From the NCBI RefSeq assembly GCF_002953735.1, contig NZ_CP025536.1:750001-814000 (forward strand): 64,000 bases of DNA, given 5' to 3'. Position numbers and translations under genes: made by a program. How positions within the stretch are numbered: position 1 is the stretch's first letter; each line of letters opens with the position of its first letter. Of the stretch, positions 17,134-26,300 are shown in pieces. The notes beneath the pieces were generated by a model. The model was not told the origin of the DNA and made no database searches. It saw only the letters and a program-made list of their open reading frames with translations. The stretch is from Streptococcus pluranimalium. GTDB lineage: Bacteria > Bacillota > Bacilli > Lactobacillales > Streptococcaceae.

Positions 17134-17610
17134 ATGGGTAATAAATTAAAGAAAGTATTTTGGTTGGTTTCTCTTCTTTTTTTGGTAGCGTGTACAATGT
17201 CAAAAAAATCTGAAAAATTGACTGTAACAACTATTCATAATGAAATAAAAATTGGAACAACGACACCTTCTGATTTGAGAAAAAATTTTGGAAAGCCAAG
17301 TGACTCTGTTAAAAATCCCCAAAAGGCTCAAGAGTTAGAAGAATATTGGAATGATTACGAAGGTGGAGTGAACTATTCTTTAGAGGACAATACAGACTAT
17401 TGGGAAACATTACATTATTCAGATAGTAACAATATTTATGGTAATAAAGATATTCAGGAATACTACAAATATACAGGACCTAACCTTGGAGTTAAAAGTG
17501 TGTACTTCTTTATCATAGATAATAAAGTGGTTAGTTTTGCTTTTGAAGGTGAAATTATCAATAAGTCCGTTGCCAAAAAAGACAAGTACCTCCGTCAAAT
17601 TTTGGATTAG
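17134..17610 (+). CDS. immunity lipoprotein 12
   Basis: 158 residues, lipobox L-V-A-C. LTVTTIHNEIKIGTTTPSDL with F-G-K-P. Similar to immunity 3 and 8 (YWNDYEGGVNYSLEDNTDYW). AGGAG lies about nine bases before ATG. It ends KDKYLRQILD and is followed by the last junction hairpin. It is the last intact immunity gene before esaA. Confidence 0.72.
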   Translation: MGNKLKKVFWLVSLLFLVACTMSKKSEKLTVTTIHNEIKIGTTTPSDLRKNFGKPSDSVKNPQKAQELEEYWNDYEGGVNYSLEDNTDYWETLHYSDSNNIYGNKDIQEYYKYTGPNLGVKSVYFFIIDNKVVSFAFEGEIINKSVAKKDKYLRQILD

Positions 17611-17617
17611 AGTAGGT

Positions 17618-17641
17618 GGCTCTGTTGTTTATCTTCAGAGC
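17618..17641 (+). repeat. junction hairpin repeat, copy 9
   Basis: GCTCTG/CAGAGC stem. The right arm continues CGATAAGCTTGTCGG, the same variant join as at copy 1. Confidence 0.75.
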
Positions 17642-17687
17642 TATCCTCATTTATTTTTAGACAATCCTCTCCGTCGATAAGCTTGTC

Positions 17688-17828
17688 GGAGAGAAAGCTC
17701 GCCATCGTAATAAATACCAAGGGGATCCAGAGGATTACAAGAAACATATTGAGCAGTACGGTGAAAACTTCAAACATGTCACTCCGAGTGCTAAGAAGGA
17801 CTTCCATTCTGAGTTTATCGTCAATTGA
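17688..17828 (+). pseudogene. toxin internal fragment (tip M), truncated
   Basis: Frame GEKARHRNKYQGDPEDYKKH to DFHSEFIVN, then TGA. It covers toxin residues of about 442-485 and lacks the tail and an immunity gene. Arg replaces the conserved Leu-His of LHNK by a shifted pattern (A-R-H-R-N-K). It is the decayed right end of the array. Confidence 0.75.
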
Positions 17829-18227
17829 AATATGTGATTAATGACTAGATAAACAATCAAGTACAGATTTTGATAGTTTAAGGTAAAGATGTCCCCATAT
17901 TGTCTTTCCCACTATAATCCTGATATTAGAAACAAAATAGTAAAGGAGTGGGAAGTTACGACGACTATTATTAAAAATAGATTATTTTGCTAATAAGTAT
18001 TTCTAAAATGAAGTGATTATGAGATTAGGAAATAGATAATCAGTTGAGATGGTCATTTTCAATATTTGTCACAAATTTTATTGATTTGCTATTGGACAAA
18101 CATATTAGAAAAAGGCAATAAATCATACTTTATTATAGCTACAATGGCTGATATTAGGTATTTGGGAATTAATTGAAGTAAAAAAATGAAAAAATGACAA
18201 AATATTAGGAAAATAATGTGTTTTTAT
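17829..18227. other. degenerate end of the array and spacer before esaA
   Basis: No intact gene. At 17913-17954 the frame YNPDIRNKIVKEWE matches the YDPEVRKEVRKGWK segment of the toxins, so a further tip once lay here and has almost vanished. The remaining 270 bp are AT-rich without recognisable features. Confidence 0.6.
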
Positions 18228-18236
18228 TGTTATAAT
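18228..18236 (+). promoter_or_regulatory. extended -10 promoter of the esaA operon
   Basis: TGTTATAAT, an extended -10 box, lies 33 bases before the esaA ATG. No good -35 is visible 17 bp upstream. It shows that the core operon has a promoter of its own, apart from that of esxA. AGGAGA precedes the ATG. Confidence 0.55.
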
Positions 18237-18269
18237 AGAAGAGAATAAATATTTAGGAGATTAGAAGTC

Positions 18270-21200
18270 ATGCTTAAACTTTCAAAACCTGTCAAATACG
18301 GGGTATATTTATTAGCCATATTTGGTCTGTTATGGGCTATTATTGGATTAAATACCACCATTCAACACAACAATGAAAAAAGTCGAGAGACACGGCTAAA
18401 AAAAGAAAATGCGCTTTTAAATGTTGCTATCGTTAACGAAGATCAGCCTGCAACAACGCACAATGAATCTTATAACCTCGGAGCAGCCTATGTCAAATCA
18501 CTTGAAAGTGATGACAGTCAAAACTGGTCTGTGGTTAGCCGTGGTTCTGCCGAAGCGGGATTGAAAAATGGAACTTACCAATTGATGGTCATCATTCCGA
18601 GTGATTTCTCAGCAAAAATTTTGGACGTTAACAATGTCAATGTTGAACGAGCAACTGTTACCTATAAGGTAAATGGTGGAGGAAATCTCCAAATTGAAAA
18701 TAATGCCAATAAGCTAGGTAAAGACATCGTTTCAGATTTAACAAGTCAGCTGGTTGATATGTATATGGCTAGCGTTTTAAGTAGTCTTTATACGGCTCAG
18801 AAAAATGTACAGGGTGTCTATGAGGTACAAACAGGCAATATTTCAAGCTACCGGGACAGCCTATTACAACCAACGGAAGATTTCAAAAATGTCTTTCCAT
18901 CCTTAGTTGCTTCAGCTAACAGTAGCTTATTAGCAAATCAAGGTCTGCAAGATTCATTGACCAGTGACAATGACTTTTACAATACTTTGATGGAATCTCA
19001 AAAGAATGTTGAGACATCATTACAAACATTAATGGAACAGCGCTCAAAAAGTACTATTTCAAACAGTGAGTTCACAGAAGCTTTGATGTCAATGAACAGT
19101 GAAACTTTAGGGACACAATTAACCGGCCTTATTGAATCTACTAAAACTCTACAAGAACAACTAGCAGATAAAATCGCAAAAGTGAATGACCAAGCAAGTA
19201 CTAGCGACGATATCCAAGATGCCATTGATGCCATTGATAATAGTAGTGACACAAGTGCTTCTACTACAGAATCAAGTAGTTCAACAGAGACATCGACATC
19301 TAGCTCTGAAACGACTGAGACTAGCTCAAGTGAGACGCCAAAACCTGAGAACAATAGTGCCTTATCTCAAGCTAGGAAAAGAATTGCTGAGTTACAAAAG
19401 TTGATCAAGGATCAACAAACTATTTTAGATGAAAAACTCCAGAAAGTTGACAGTTTTGTAGATGACCGATTAGCAGATTATTATGGTGTCACTGTCGATG
19501 AACTAAAAGAATTGACCTTAAAAGACTTTTTGAATGCTAACACAGCACAACCGTTAGCCTATACAACAGCAGCATTTCAAAATGATATCGATACCTTAGT
19601 TAAAAATAGCTTAAAAGAAGTGCCTGCTACAGACCCTGCAACAGTAATTGGCTTGGATCGGGATGCTCAAAACGAGATTACTTTCAACACAGCATTAGCA
19701 GCATCGCTTAATGTCAAGGAGAATGAGAAATCCGCTAAAGAGTTGGAAAACCTATACAATGATTTTGAAACTAAGAAGACAGCCTTGACAACGATTCAAG
19801 CAAAGGCAATAGGTACGGCAAACAGTCCGGAACAAAGTTTGACTGTTACAACAAGTAATCTAAATGTCACCATTGATAGTATTGATGTTAACGGCGTAAA
19901 TACAACGGTACCAACCCTGATTGATCCTAGTCAAAAAAATGATATCACTGTCCACTATAGCTATACGTCAACTGGTACGACAGCTCCAGAGTCATCTACG
20001 TTCAATTTAGAGATTGGAGATGTTTCTGTCTCAAAAACGGTAGATACGAAAAAAGAAGAAGAAGCTTTTAGAAAGGCTGAACTTGCCTATCAGAAGAAAG
20101 TTCAAGAAGTGGTTGATGCTTATAATCATGCAGGAACCTTGTTAGCCACTTATTATTCATATGATACCGATGGAAATGTAATCAGTTTGACCGATCAATT
20201 TATGAATCAAAGTGCTTATGATCTTTTCTCAAGTATCTTGAAAGAGAATTTAAAAATCGGTTTGGCATCTTATCAACAGTCAGATGCTTCAAAAGCAGCC
20301 CTTAAACAACAATTGACAGATTTGAAAACTTCTCAAGATGATTTGGCGATTGCAATGGCTGATATTCAAACAAACAATAACGATTTATCAACCCAAATTG
20401 GGGATCAATTAACCTTACTTGATCAAATCAATAGGGATGCTCAATCATTGCTGGATGCTAATAATACAGCGAATGATGATCGAAGCAGCCAAGACACAAG
20501 CTTGTCGGATATTAGTAGCAACTTACAAGGTTTATTAACAACAACATCAACCTTAGAAGCGACAGCAGAGTCAACGAAAGAACAAGCAAGTTCAGTGAAA
20601 AGTGTTTTTGATAACTTTAATAAAGAAGTTGAAAACGCGCAAACCAATGGCAATCAGCTCTCTACAGATGCATCAGCTCTCATGACTAAATTTGATGAGG
20701 AATTGAAAAATAACGGGAACTTTATTGACTCCTTTGCTAAAGTATTTAATAATGCTTACCAAAACGGTGTGCCAAATGACGTTCTTTTGGACTTCTTAGC
20801 AAGCCCTGTTACTGAAAAATCATCATCTGTTAGAGCGACAGTAAATGCTTATCGTCCATTTACCTGGGTCTTGTTGTTAGAAATGGTAACGCTCTTTACC
20901 GCCTATATCTTTGCGACTCAAAAAGCATTAGCACGTCTAAAAAATCGCTTCAAAATTAATAAATTCTTAGAGACAGACTGGTTAAACACTGCTATTTTAA
21001 GTGGTCTAGCCTTAATTATCGGTCTCATCTTAGGAACTGTATCAAGCCGTAGTTTAGCGGTTGAGAATGAATACATTCCGATGTGGATACTGCTGGTAAC
21101 CTTCTTTGCCTTTTTACTCGTACACGGTCAATACTTTATTATCAAGAACCTTAGAGTTATTGGTATGGGATTGAATTTCTTTATGATTATCAGTTTTATC

Positions 21201-21431
21201 TATTTATCAAACGCGATTGGTACAGCAACTGTCTTGTCTGGTTTTCCTGCATTGATGAAAAAAGTGAATCCTTTGATTCTCCTTGAGAACCGTTTGTCTG
21301 CTATATTTGATGGGACAACACCACCATTTATTTATTTTGTTTTCCTTGTTTTTGCAACGGTATTACTGTTACTTCTCAATATTTTTGTGACTATTGCTTA
21401 CGAGAGAATAGCAAGCTCAAAAGAGGTTTAA
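18270..21431 (+). CDS. esaA: EsaA, T7SSb membrane component
   Basis: 1053 residues of the Pip/YhgE-type EsaA family. One membrane helix at about 9-30, then a very long extracellular part with coiled coils and a Ser/Thr/Glu-rich linker (about 323-358). About five or six membrane helices lie at the C-terminus (from about 865 to 1045). EsaA forms the surface-exposed arrow-like part of the secretion machine and is a known phage receptor in some bacteria. First gene of esaA-essA-esaB-essB-essC, with one base between its stop and the next start. The length is within the streptococcal range. Confidence 0.93.
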   Translation: MLKLSKPVKYGVYLLAIFGLLWAIIGLNTTIQHNNEKSRETRLKKENALLNVAIVNEDQPATTHNESYNLGAAYVKSLESDDSQNWSVVSRGSAEAGLKNGTYQLMVIIPSDFSAKILDVNNVNVERATVTYKVNGGGNLQIENNANKLGKDIVSDLTSQLVDMYMASVLSSLYTAQKNVQGVYEVQTGNISSYRDSLLQPTEDFKNVFPSLVASANSSLLANQGLQDSLTSDNDFYNTLMESQKNVETSLQTLMEQRSKSTISNSEFTEALMSMNSETLGTQLTGLIESTKTLQEQLADKIAKVNDQASTSDDIQDAIDAIDNSSDTSASTTESSSSTETSTSSSETTETSSSETPKPENNSALSQARKRIAELQKLIKDQQTILDEKLQKVDSFVDDRLADYYGVTVDELKELTLKDFLNANTAQPLAYTTAAFQNDIDTLVKNSLKEVPATDPATVIGLDRDAQNEITFNTALAASLNVKENEKSAKELENLYNDFETKKTALTTIQAKAIGTANSPEQSLTVTTSNLNVTIDSIDVNGVNTTVPTLIDPSQKNDITVHYSYTSTGTTAPESSTFNLEIGDVSVSKTVDTKKEEEAFRKAELAYQKKVQEVVDAYNHAGTLLATYYSYDTDGNVISLTDQFMNQSAYDLFSSILKENLKIGLASYQQSDASKAALKQQLTDLKTSQDDLAIAMADIQTNNNDLSTQIGDQLTLLDQINRDAQSLLDANNTANDDRSSQDTSLSDISSNLQGLLTTTSTLEATAESTKEQASSVKSVFDNFNKEVENAQTNGNQLSTDASALMTKFDEELKNNGNFIDSFAKVFNNAYQNGVPNDVLLDFLASPVTEKSSSVRATVNAYRPFTWVLLLEMVTLFTAYIFATQKALARLKNRFKINKFLETDWLNTAILSGLALIIGLILGTVSSRSLAVENEYIPMWILLVTFFAFLLVHGQYFIIKNLRVIGMGLNFFMIISFIYLSNAIGTATVLSGFPALMKKVNPLILLENRLSAIFDGTTPPFIYFVFLVFATVLLLLLNIFVTIAYERIASSKEV

Positions 21432-21899
21432 ATGAAAAAAAGTTTTCTAATAGTGGCTGTCATATGCTTTCTTTTAAAGGCACCACTCGTTTATTCAGAT
21501 GGTCTAAAGGACAATTCTTTACAATTTGATAGTGAGCGTATTTCTCAAAAAGAAGTACTAGATACTGGATTTCAGCCCGGCTATGTCAGCCAGCTTTTTA
21601 AAGAAGATGCTCATAATCAACTGCAAAAGATTGATCAAGACAGACAAAAGATGCGTCAAAAGCGTGACAGAGACTTGTTTACGACAAAAAAAATGATGGC
21701 CAATCAAGGAGAAGTCACTAAACTGTTTACCGAACAGGATGACCGTCAATATACCATGACAAGTGAACCAGTAGAAGATGTTGGTGTCAGCGCTTCTCAA
21801 GTAGCGTATATTATTTTGATTAGTATCGTCATTATTGTTTCAAGTATTGTTACTTATCTCTTTTATCAAAAGTCAAACGAAAGTCTGTTAGAAGAATAG
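21432..21899 (+). CDS. essA: EssA, T7SSb membrane protein
   Basis: 155 residues: a cleavable-looking signal peptide (1-22, FLLKAPLVYSDG), a charged extracellular stretch rich in Asp, Gln and Lys, and one C-terminal membrane helix (about 122-144, VAYIILISIVIIVSSIVTYLF). This is the EssA layout. It starts immediately after the esaA stop, so it is co-translated. EssA is an essential but poorly understood machine subunit. Confidence 0.88.
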   Translation: MKKSFLIVAVICFLLKAPLVYSDGLKDNSLQFDSERISQKEVLDTGFQPGYVSQLFKEDAHNQLQKIDQDRQKMRQKRDRDLFTTKKMMANQGEVTKLFTEQDDRQYTMTSEPVEDVGVSASQVAYIILISIVIIVSSIVTYLFYQKSNESLLEE

Positions 21900-21909
21900 A
21901 AAGAAAATT

Positions 21910-22155
21910 ATGGAAACACATATTAATGTAACGGTTTATATGGCTGATCAAAAGCAGGATGTTAGGATTCCACGGAAAATCGAGACTAAGCAACTGATTA
22001 AGGAATTAGATAACATTTTTGCTTACCCTAAAGATCGCCTTAAATACCAACTGAAAGTCATCAACAAGGGCTTACTACTAGATGAAGGTGATGTACTGGC
22101 AGATTTTCCCATAACTACTGGGGATCAGTTGAAAATAGAAGAAGGAAGTGTTTAA
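21910..22155 (+). CDS. esaB: EsaB, ubiquitin-like T7SS protein
   Basis: 81 residues with the YukD/EsaB ubiquitin-like layout: beta hairpin (INVTVYMADQKQDVRIPRKI), helix (TKQLIKELDNIF), then GLLLDEGDVLADFPITTGDQ, the typical D-x-L-x-D-x-x-I-x-x-G-D-x-L ending. Cytoplasmic; it regulates or assists secretion. The stop overlaps the essB start (TAATGG). Confidence 0.9.
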   Translation: METHINVTVYMADQKQDVRIPRKIETKQLIKELDNIFAYPKDRLKYQLKVINKGLLLDEGDVLADFPITTGDQLKIEEGSV

Positions 22156-23381
22156 TGGATCAATTTACATTTGAACAGCAATTATTTCAATTCGAGAAAG
22201 AAGAGACAAACTGGAAGTTAGCGCTTAAACGCTCGGATATTAAAAGTCATGATCTCCAGCCCTTATCCATGCTCAAACTCCATCACCCAGACTTTCTTGA
22301 ACTGGGAATGACTATGGATGAAGACAGTGTTCACTTCCATTATCAACTTCCTGAAAAAGGGCTAAGTTTTGAAGACTGTCAAAAGATGGCCTTATCTGAA
22401 AAATTACGACTAGCCTTGAACGTCTTGGACTTGGAAAGTGTCTTGAAATTACCAGTGACAGTTATTTTACATCCGATTAATCTCTTTATCACTAAAAATA
22501 GCCAGCCAATGATTGCCTATCGTGCCCTAGAAAAAGTGATGGTACCAGAACGGTTGACAAGTAGTGATTTTATCAGACAATTCAAGTGTTATTTGGTGAG
22601 TTTGATGACAACAAATGACTTCTCGGAGCTTTACAATGGCTCCTTGGAGGTTGTTAAGCTGCCTGAATTTTTAGAAGCCGTTAAGAGCTTGAATGAGGTA
22701 GAAGCTATTCGTCAGTTTCTTTTAGCAGAATATGAAAAACAAAAAGCGCGTGAAGAAAATTCTCTAAGCCTCGTATCGAAAACACGCCATAAAATCTATA
22801 AGTTTGCGACTATCTGGCTATCTGCTTTATCTGTCATTTTATTGGTTCCCTTACTTTACTTTGTATTTATTCAAAATCCTTTAAAAGCTAAATTATTGGA
22901 TGCTGATACAGCCTTCATTAAAAATAATTATTCTACTGTTATTGATGAATTATCAAGTGTAGCACTGGATAAACTACCTTATACTCAAAAGTATGAGTTG
23001 GCCTATTCTTATATCCAAGGCTTGAATTTTTCAAAAGAACAAGAGACCGTTATCCTTAACAATGTCACTTTAAAGACAGAAGAACTGTATTTTGACTTCT
23101 GGATTCAAAGTGGACGCGGTGAAAACGATGCAGCTATCGATATTGCTAAACGTTTAGAAGCGACAGATCTTATCATCTATGCTTTGGAACAAAAAGTAGA
23201 GGAAGTCAAATCAAACAATAGTCTATCCGGAGACGATCGCCAAACACAACTCAAAGATTTGCAAAGTGAGATTGATACCTATTGGGAAGATCGTACCGAG
23301 CGTTTAGGACAAAAAGAAGAGACTAAAGATAAGAAAGCCGAAAAAACCGAATCTAGCTCAGAAGCCGTAGAGGAGAAATAG
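22155..23381 (+). CDS. essB: EssB, T7SSb pseudokinase-fold membrane protein
   Basis: 408 residues of the EssB/YukC family: N-terminal cytoplasmic domain with pseudokinase fold (1 to about 210), a single membrane helix (about 216-238), and an extracellular helical domain ending in a Lys/Glu-rich low-complexity tail (390-408). EssB contacts EssC and scaffolds the machine. It starts overlapping the esaB stop and ends two bases before the essC start codon. Confidence 0.92.
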   Translation: MDQFTFEQQLFQFEKEETNWKLALKRSDIKSHDLQPLSMLKLHHPDFLELGMTMDEDSVHFHYQLPEKGLSFEDCQKMALSEKLRLALNVLDLESVLKLPVTVILHPINLFITKNSQPMIAYRALEKVMVPERLTSSDFIRQFKCYLVSLMTTNDFSELYNGSLEVVKLPEFLEAVKSLNEVEAIRQFLLAEYEKQKAREENSLSLVSKTRHKIYKFATIWLSALSVILLVPLLYFVFIQNPLKAKLLDADTAFIKNNYSTVIDELSSVALDKLPYTQKYELAYSYIQGLNFSKEQETVILNNVTLKTEELYFDFWIQSGRGENDAAIDIAKRLEATDLIIYALEQKVEEVKSNNSLSGDDRQTQLKDLQSEIDTYWEDRTERLGQKEETKDKKAEKTESSSEAVEEK

Positions 23382-23382
23382 T

Positions 23383-26300
23383 TTGCTTATGAAAGTTATC
23401 ATTTATGACACCTTATATCGCTATTCCCTCTACTTAGAGGATGGTCAAAGTACTCGCATAGATCGAGAAGCCAAAAACGGTCTCTCTTTTGAATGTTTAG
23501 AGTCAGAATTTATCTTAAAAGCTGAAGCTGGAAAGCTATACTATAGTTATCTGGAACAATCCGGTTTAATTGAGCAGGGGCAAGAAATTGAAGGGCTTAG
23601 CTTTTTCCTTAGTTCGGGGAAAGCAACCATTCTATCTCCTTTAGACCGCCAACTGCTTTTGGTTGGTCATCAAAAAGGTAGCGATATTTTTCTCGCAGAC
23701 AGCCCTGTCTCTTTCCAGTTAGAAAGAAAGGGAGATAGTTGGCAGCTCCATGCTATTTCAGGCCAGCTCTATCTGGATAATCACGTTTGGCATGGTCATC
23801 TAGAAGATTTGGACTTTGGAACTGAAATCAGTTTTAACCAAATGACCTTGAAAGTTTTCCCAGATGAACTCTACCTCTGGGGGCAGGAGGAGCTCCAGAC
23901 TGAACTGATAGCGAAGGCTCGTTCTGACTATGATTTTTATGACAACTACCCAGATTTTCATCGCTCACCCCGGATAATTTACCGTGCGAGTGAAGAAAAG
24001 GTCACTGTCAATGCCCCTGGTAACGAACCCAATAAACCCAAAGATGGGCTCGTCAAATTAATCTTGCCACCGATCATTATGATCAGTGTGATGACTTTGA
24101 TTACGATTTTCCAACCGCGCGGGCTTTACATTATCGCCACCATGGCCATGAGTCTGGTGACCATTACCTTTTCCATCACTGGTTATTTTAAAAACCGTAA
24201 ACAGTATAAGCTTGACCTAGAAGAGCGTATCAATACCTACCATCTCTACCTTTCGGATAAATCCAAAGAGTTGACGGCATTGGATAACCGCGAACGTAAG
24301 GGGCAATTCTATCACTACCCTGATCTAGAGACTATTGCGGCCTTAACCAAGACCTTTGATCACAGGATTTATGAAAAAACACCCCAACAGTTTGATTTCT
24401 TGTATTACCGCTTGGGCTTAGGCGAGGTCGAAACCAGTCATAAGTTGACTTATTCCAAAACAGAGCGTTCTGGTGTGAAGGATCCTTTAGAGGTTGAGGG
24501 ATATAAACTCTATCGTCGTCATTTAACCCTCAAACAGATGCCGATTGAGGCAAATCTTAGTCATGGGCCAGTCGGCTACCTTGGGCCAAGACCCTTGGTG
24601 ATTGAACAACTGCAGCTCATGGTGCATCAGCTAGCGGTCTTCCATTCTTATCATGATGTGCAATTTATTACGATCATGCCAGAGGAGGAAAAAGAGCAGT
24701 GGGACTGGATGCGCTGGCTCCCTCATGCGACGCTTCAAGAAATGAATGTGCGTGGCTTTGTCTATAATCAACGTACGCGTGACCAAGTCCTTAACAGCCT
24801 CAACCAAATTTTGAAAAGTCGTCAAAATGCGGCTAAGGAGACCGAAGGGCGGGAGACCACCCTCTTTACGCCTCATTATGTGGTTATCGTCACCGATGAG
24901 AGTTTGATTATGGATCATGTGATTATGGATTTCTTCACCGAGGACCCTACCTCTCTTGGCTGTAGCCTGGTCTTTGTCCAAGACGTTCTCTCTAGCCTCT
25001 CTGAAAATGTTAAAACCATTGTTTCCATCAATGACCGTAATCAAGGACAGTTCTTGATGGAAGAAGGGACGCTCAAAGAGACACCGTTTGCTTTGGACCA
25101 TTTCCCAGAAGACTTTGACAAAGAGTCTGTTTCCAGACGGCTAGCACCGCTCAACCATCTCCAAAATCTGAAATCATCTATTCCAGAGAGCGTGACTTTT
25201 ATGGAGATGTATGAAGCTGAGCGTTTTGAAGACCTGGCAGTACCAAGTCGCTGGTCGCAAAATAGCCCTTATAAGAGCTTAGCGGTTCCTCTAGGTTTAC
25301 GTGGTCAAGGTGATATTGTTAGTCTCAACCTCCATGAAAAAGCCCACGGGCCTCATGGTCTGGTCGCAGGAACCACCGGTTCTGGTAAGTCTGAGATCAT
25401 CCAGTCTTATATCTTATCGCTCGCGGTTAACTTCCATCCCCACGATGTGGCCTTTCTCCTCATCGACTATAAGGGTGGTGGGATGGCCAACCTCTTCAAA
25501 GACCTACCACACTTGCTTGGTACCATCACCAACTTGGATGGTGCCCAGTCTATGCGGGCTCTGGTTTCCATCAATGCGGAGCTCAAGCGCCGGCAACGCC
25601 TCTTCTCAGCTGCCAATGTCAATCATATCAACCAGTATCAGAAGAAGTACCAACTTGGCGAAGTGAGCGAGCCTATGCCTCATCTCTTCTTGATTTCTGA
25701 TGAGTTTGCGGAGTTGAAAGCCAACCAACCAGAGTTTATGACCGAGTTGGTTTCCACAGCCCGTATCGGGCGTTCCTTGGGGATTCACTTGATTCTAGCA
25801 ACACAGAAACCGACAGGGGTCGTTAATGATCAGATCTGGTCCAACTCTCGCTTCAAATTGGCACTTAAGGTGGCTGATCGTCAGGACTCTATGGAAATGC
25901 TTCGCACACCCGATGCGGCAGATATTACCCAAGCTGGTCGTGCCTATCTCCAGGTTGGTAATAATGAAGTTTATGAACTCTTCCAGTCAGCCTACTCAGG
26001 GGCTGATTACCAGCCAGAGAAGGAAGCCCAAGGGATTGAAGACCATACCATCTATGCCATCAATGCCCTAGGGCAATACGAGATTCTCAACGAAGACCTC
26101 TCAGGCTTGGCAGAAGCTGACGATATCCGTCAAGTGCCCTCAGAGCTGGATGCGGTTGTCTCAGGGATTCAAGCCTTGGTGTCTGAGATGGGGATCAAAG
26201 CCCTCCCACAACCTTGGTTACCGCCGTTAGAAAAGGTGATTCCAGTGGAGAGCTTACGTCCTGGTCACTTTAAGGACTTCTGGTCTAAAGGGCTTCGTCC

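Noticed and set aside
5027..17641. Regularly spaced repeats as a CRISPR array
   Set aside because: Spacing is 0.6-6 kb with coding sequence between copies; no short uniform spacers and no cas genes.
19186..19404. 72-codon ORF inside esaA
   Set aside because: Frame-shifted reading of the Ser/Thr-rich linker.
24631..25101. 156-codon minus-strand ORF within essC, and other ORFs opposite essC
   Set aside because: essC is unbroken and well conserved here; the higher GC gives long antisense frames by chance.
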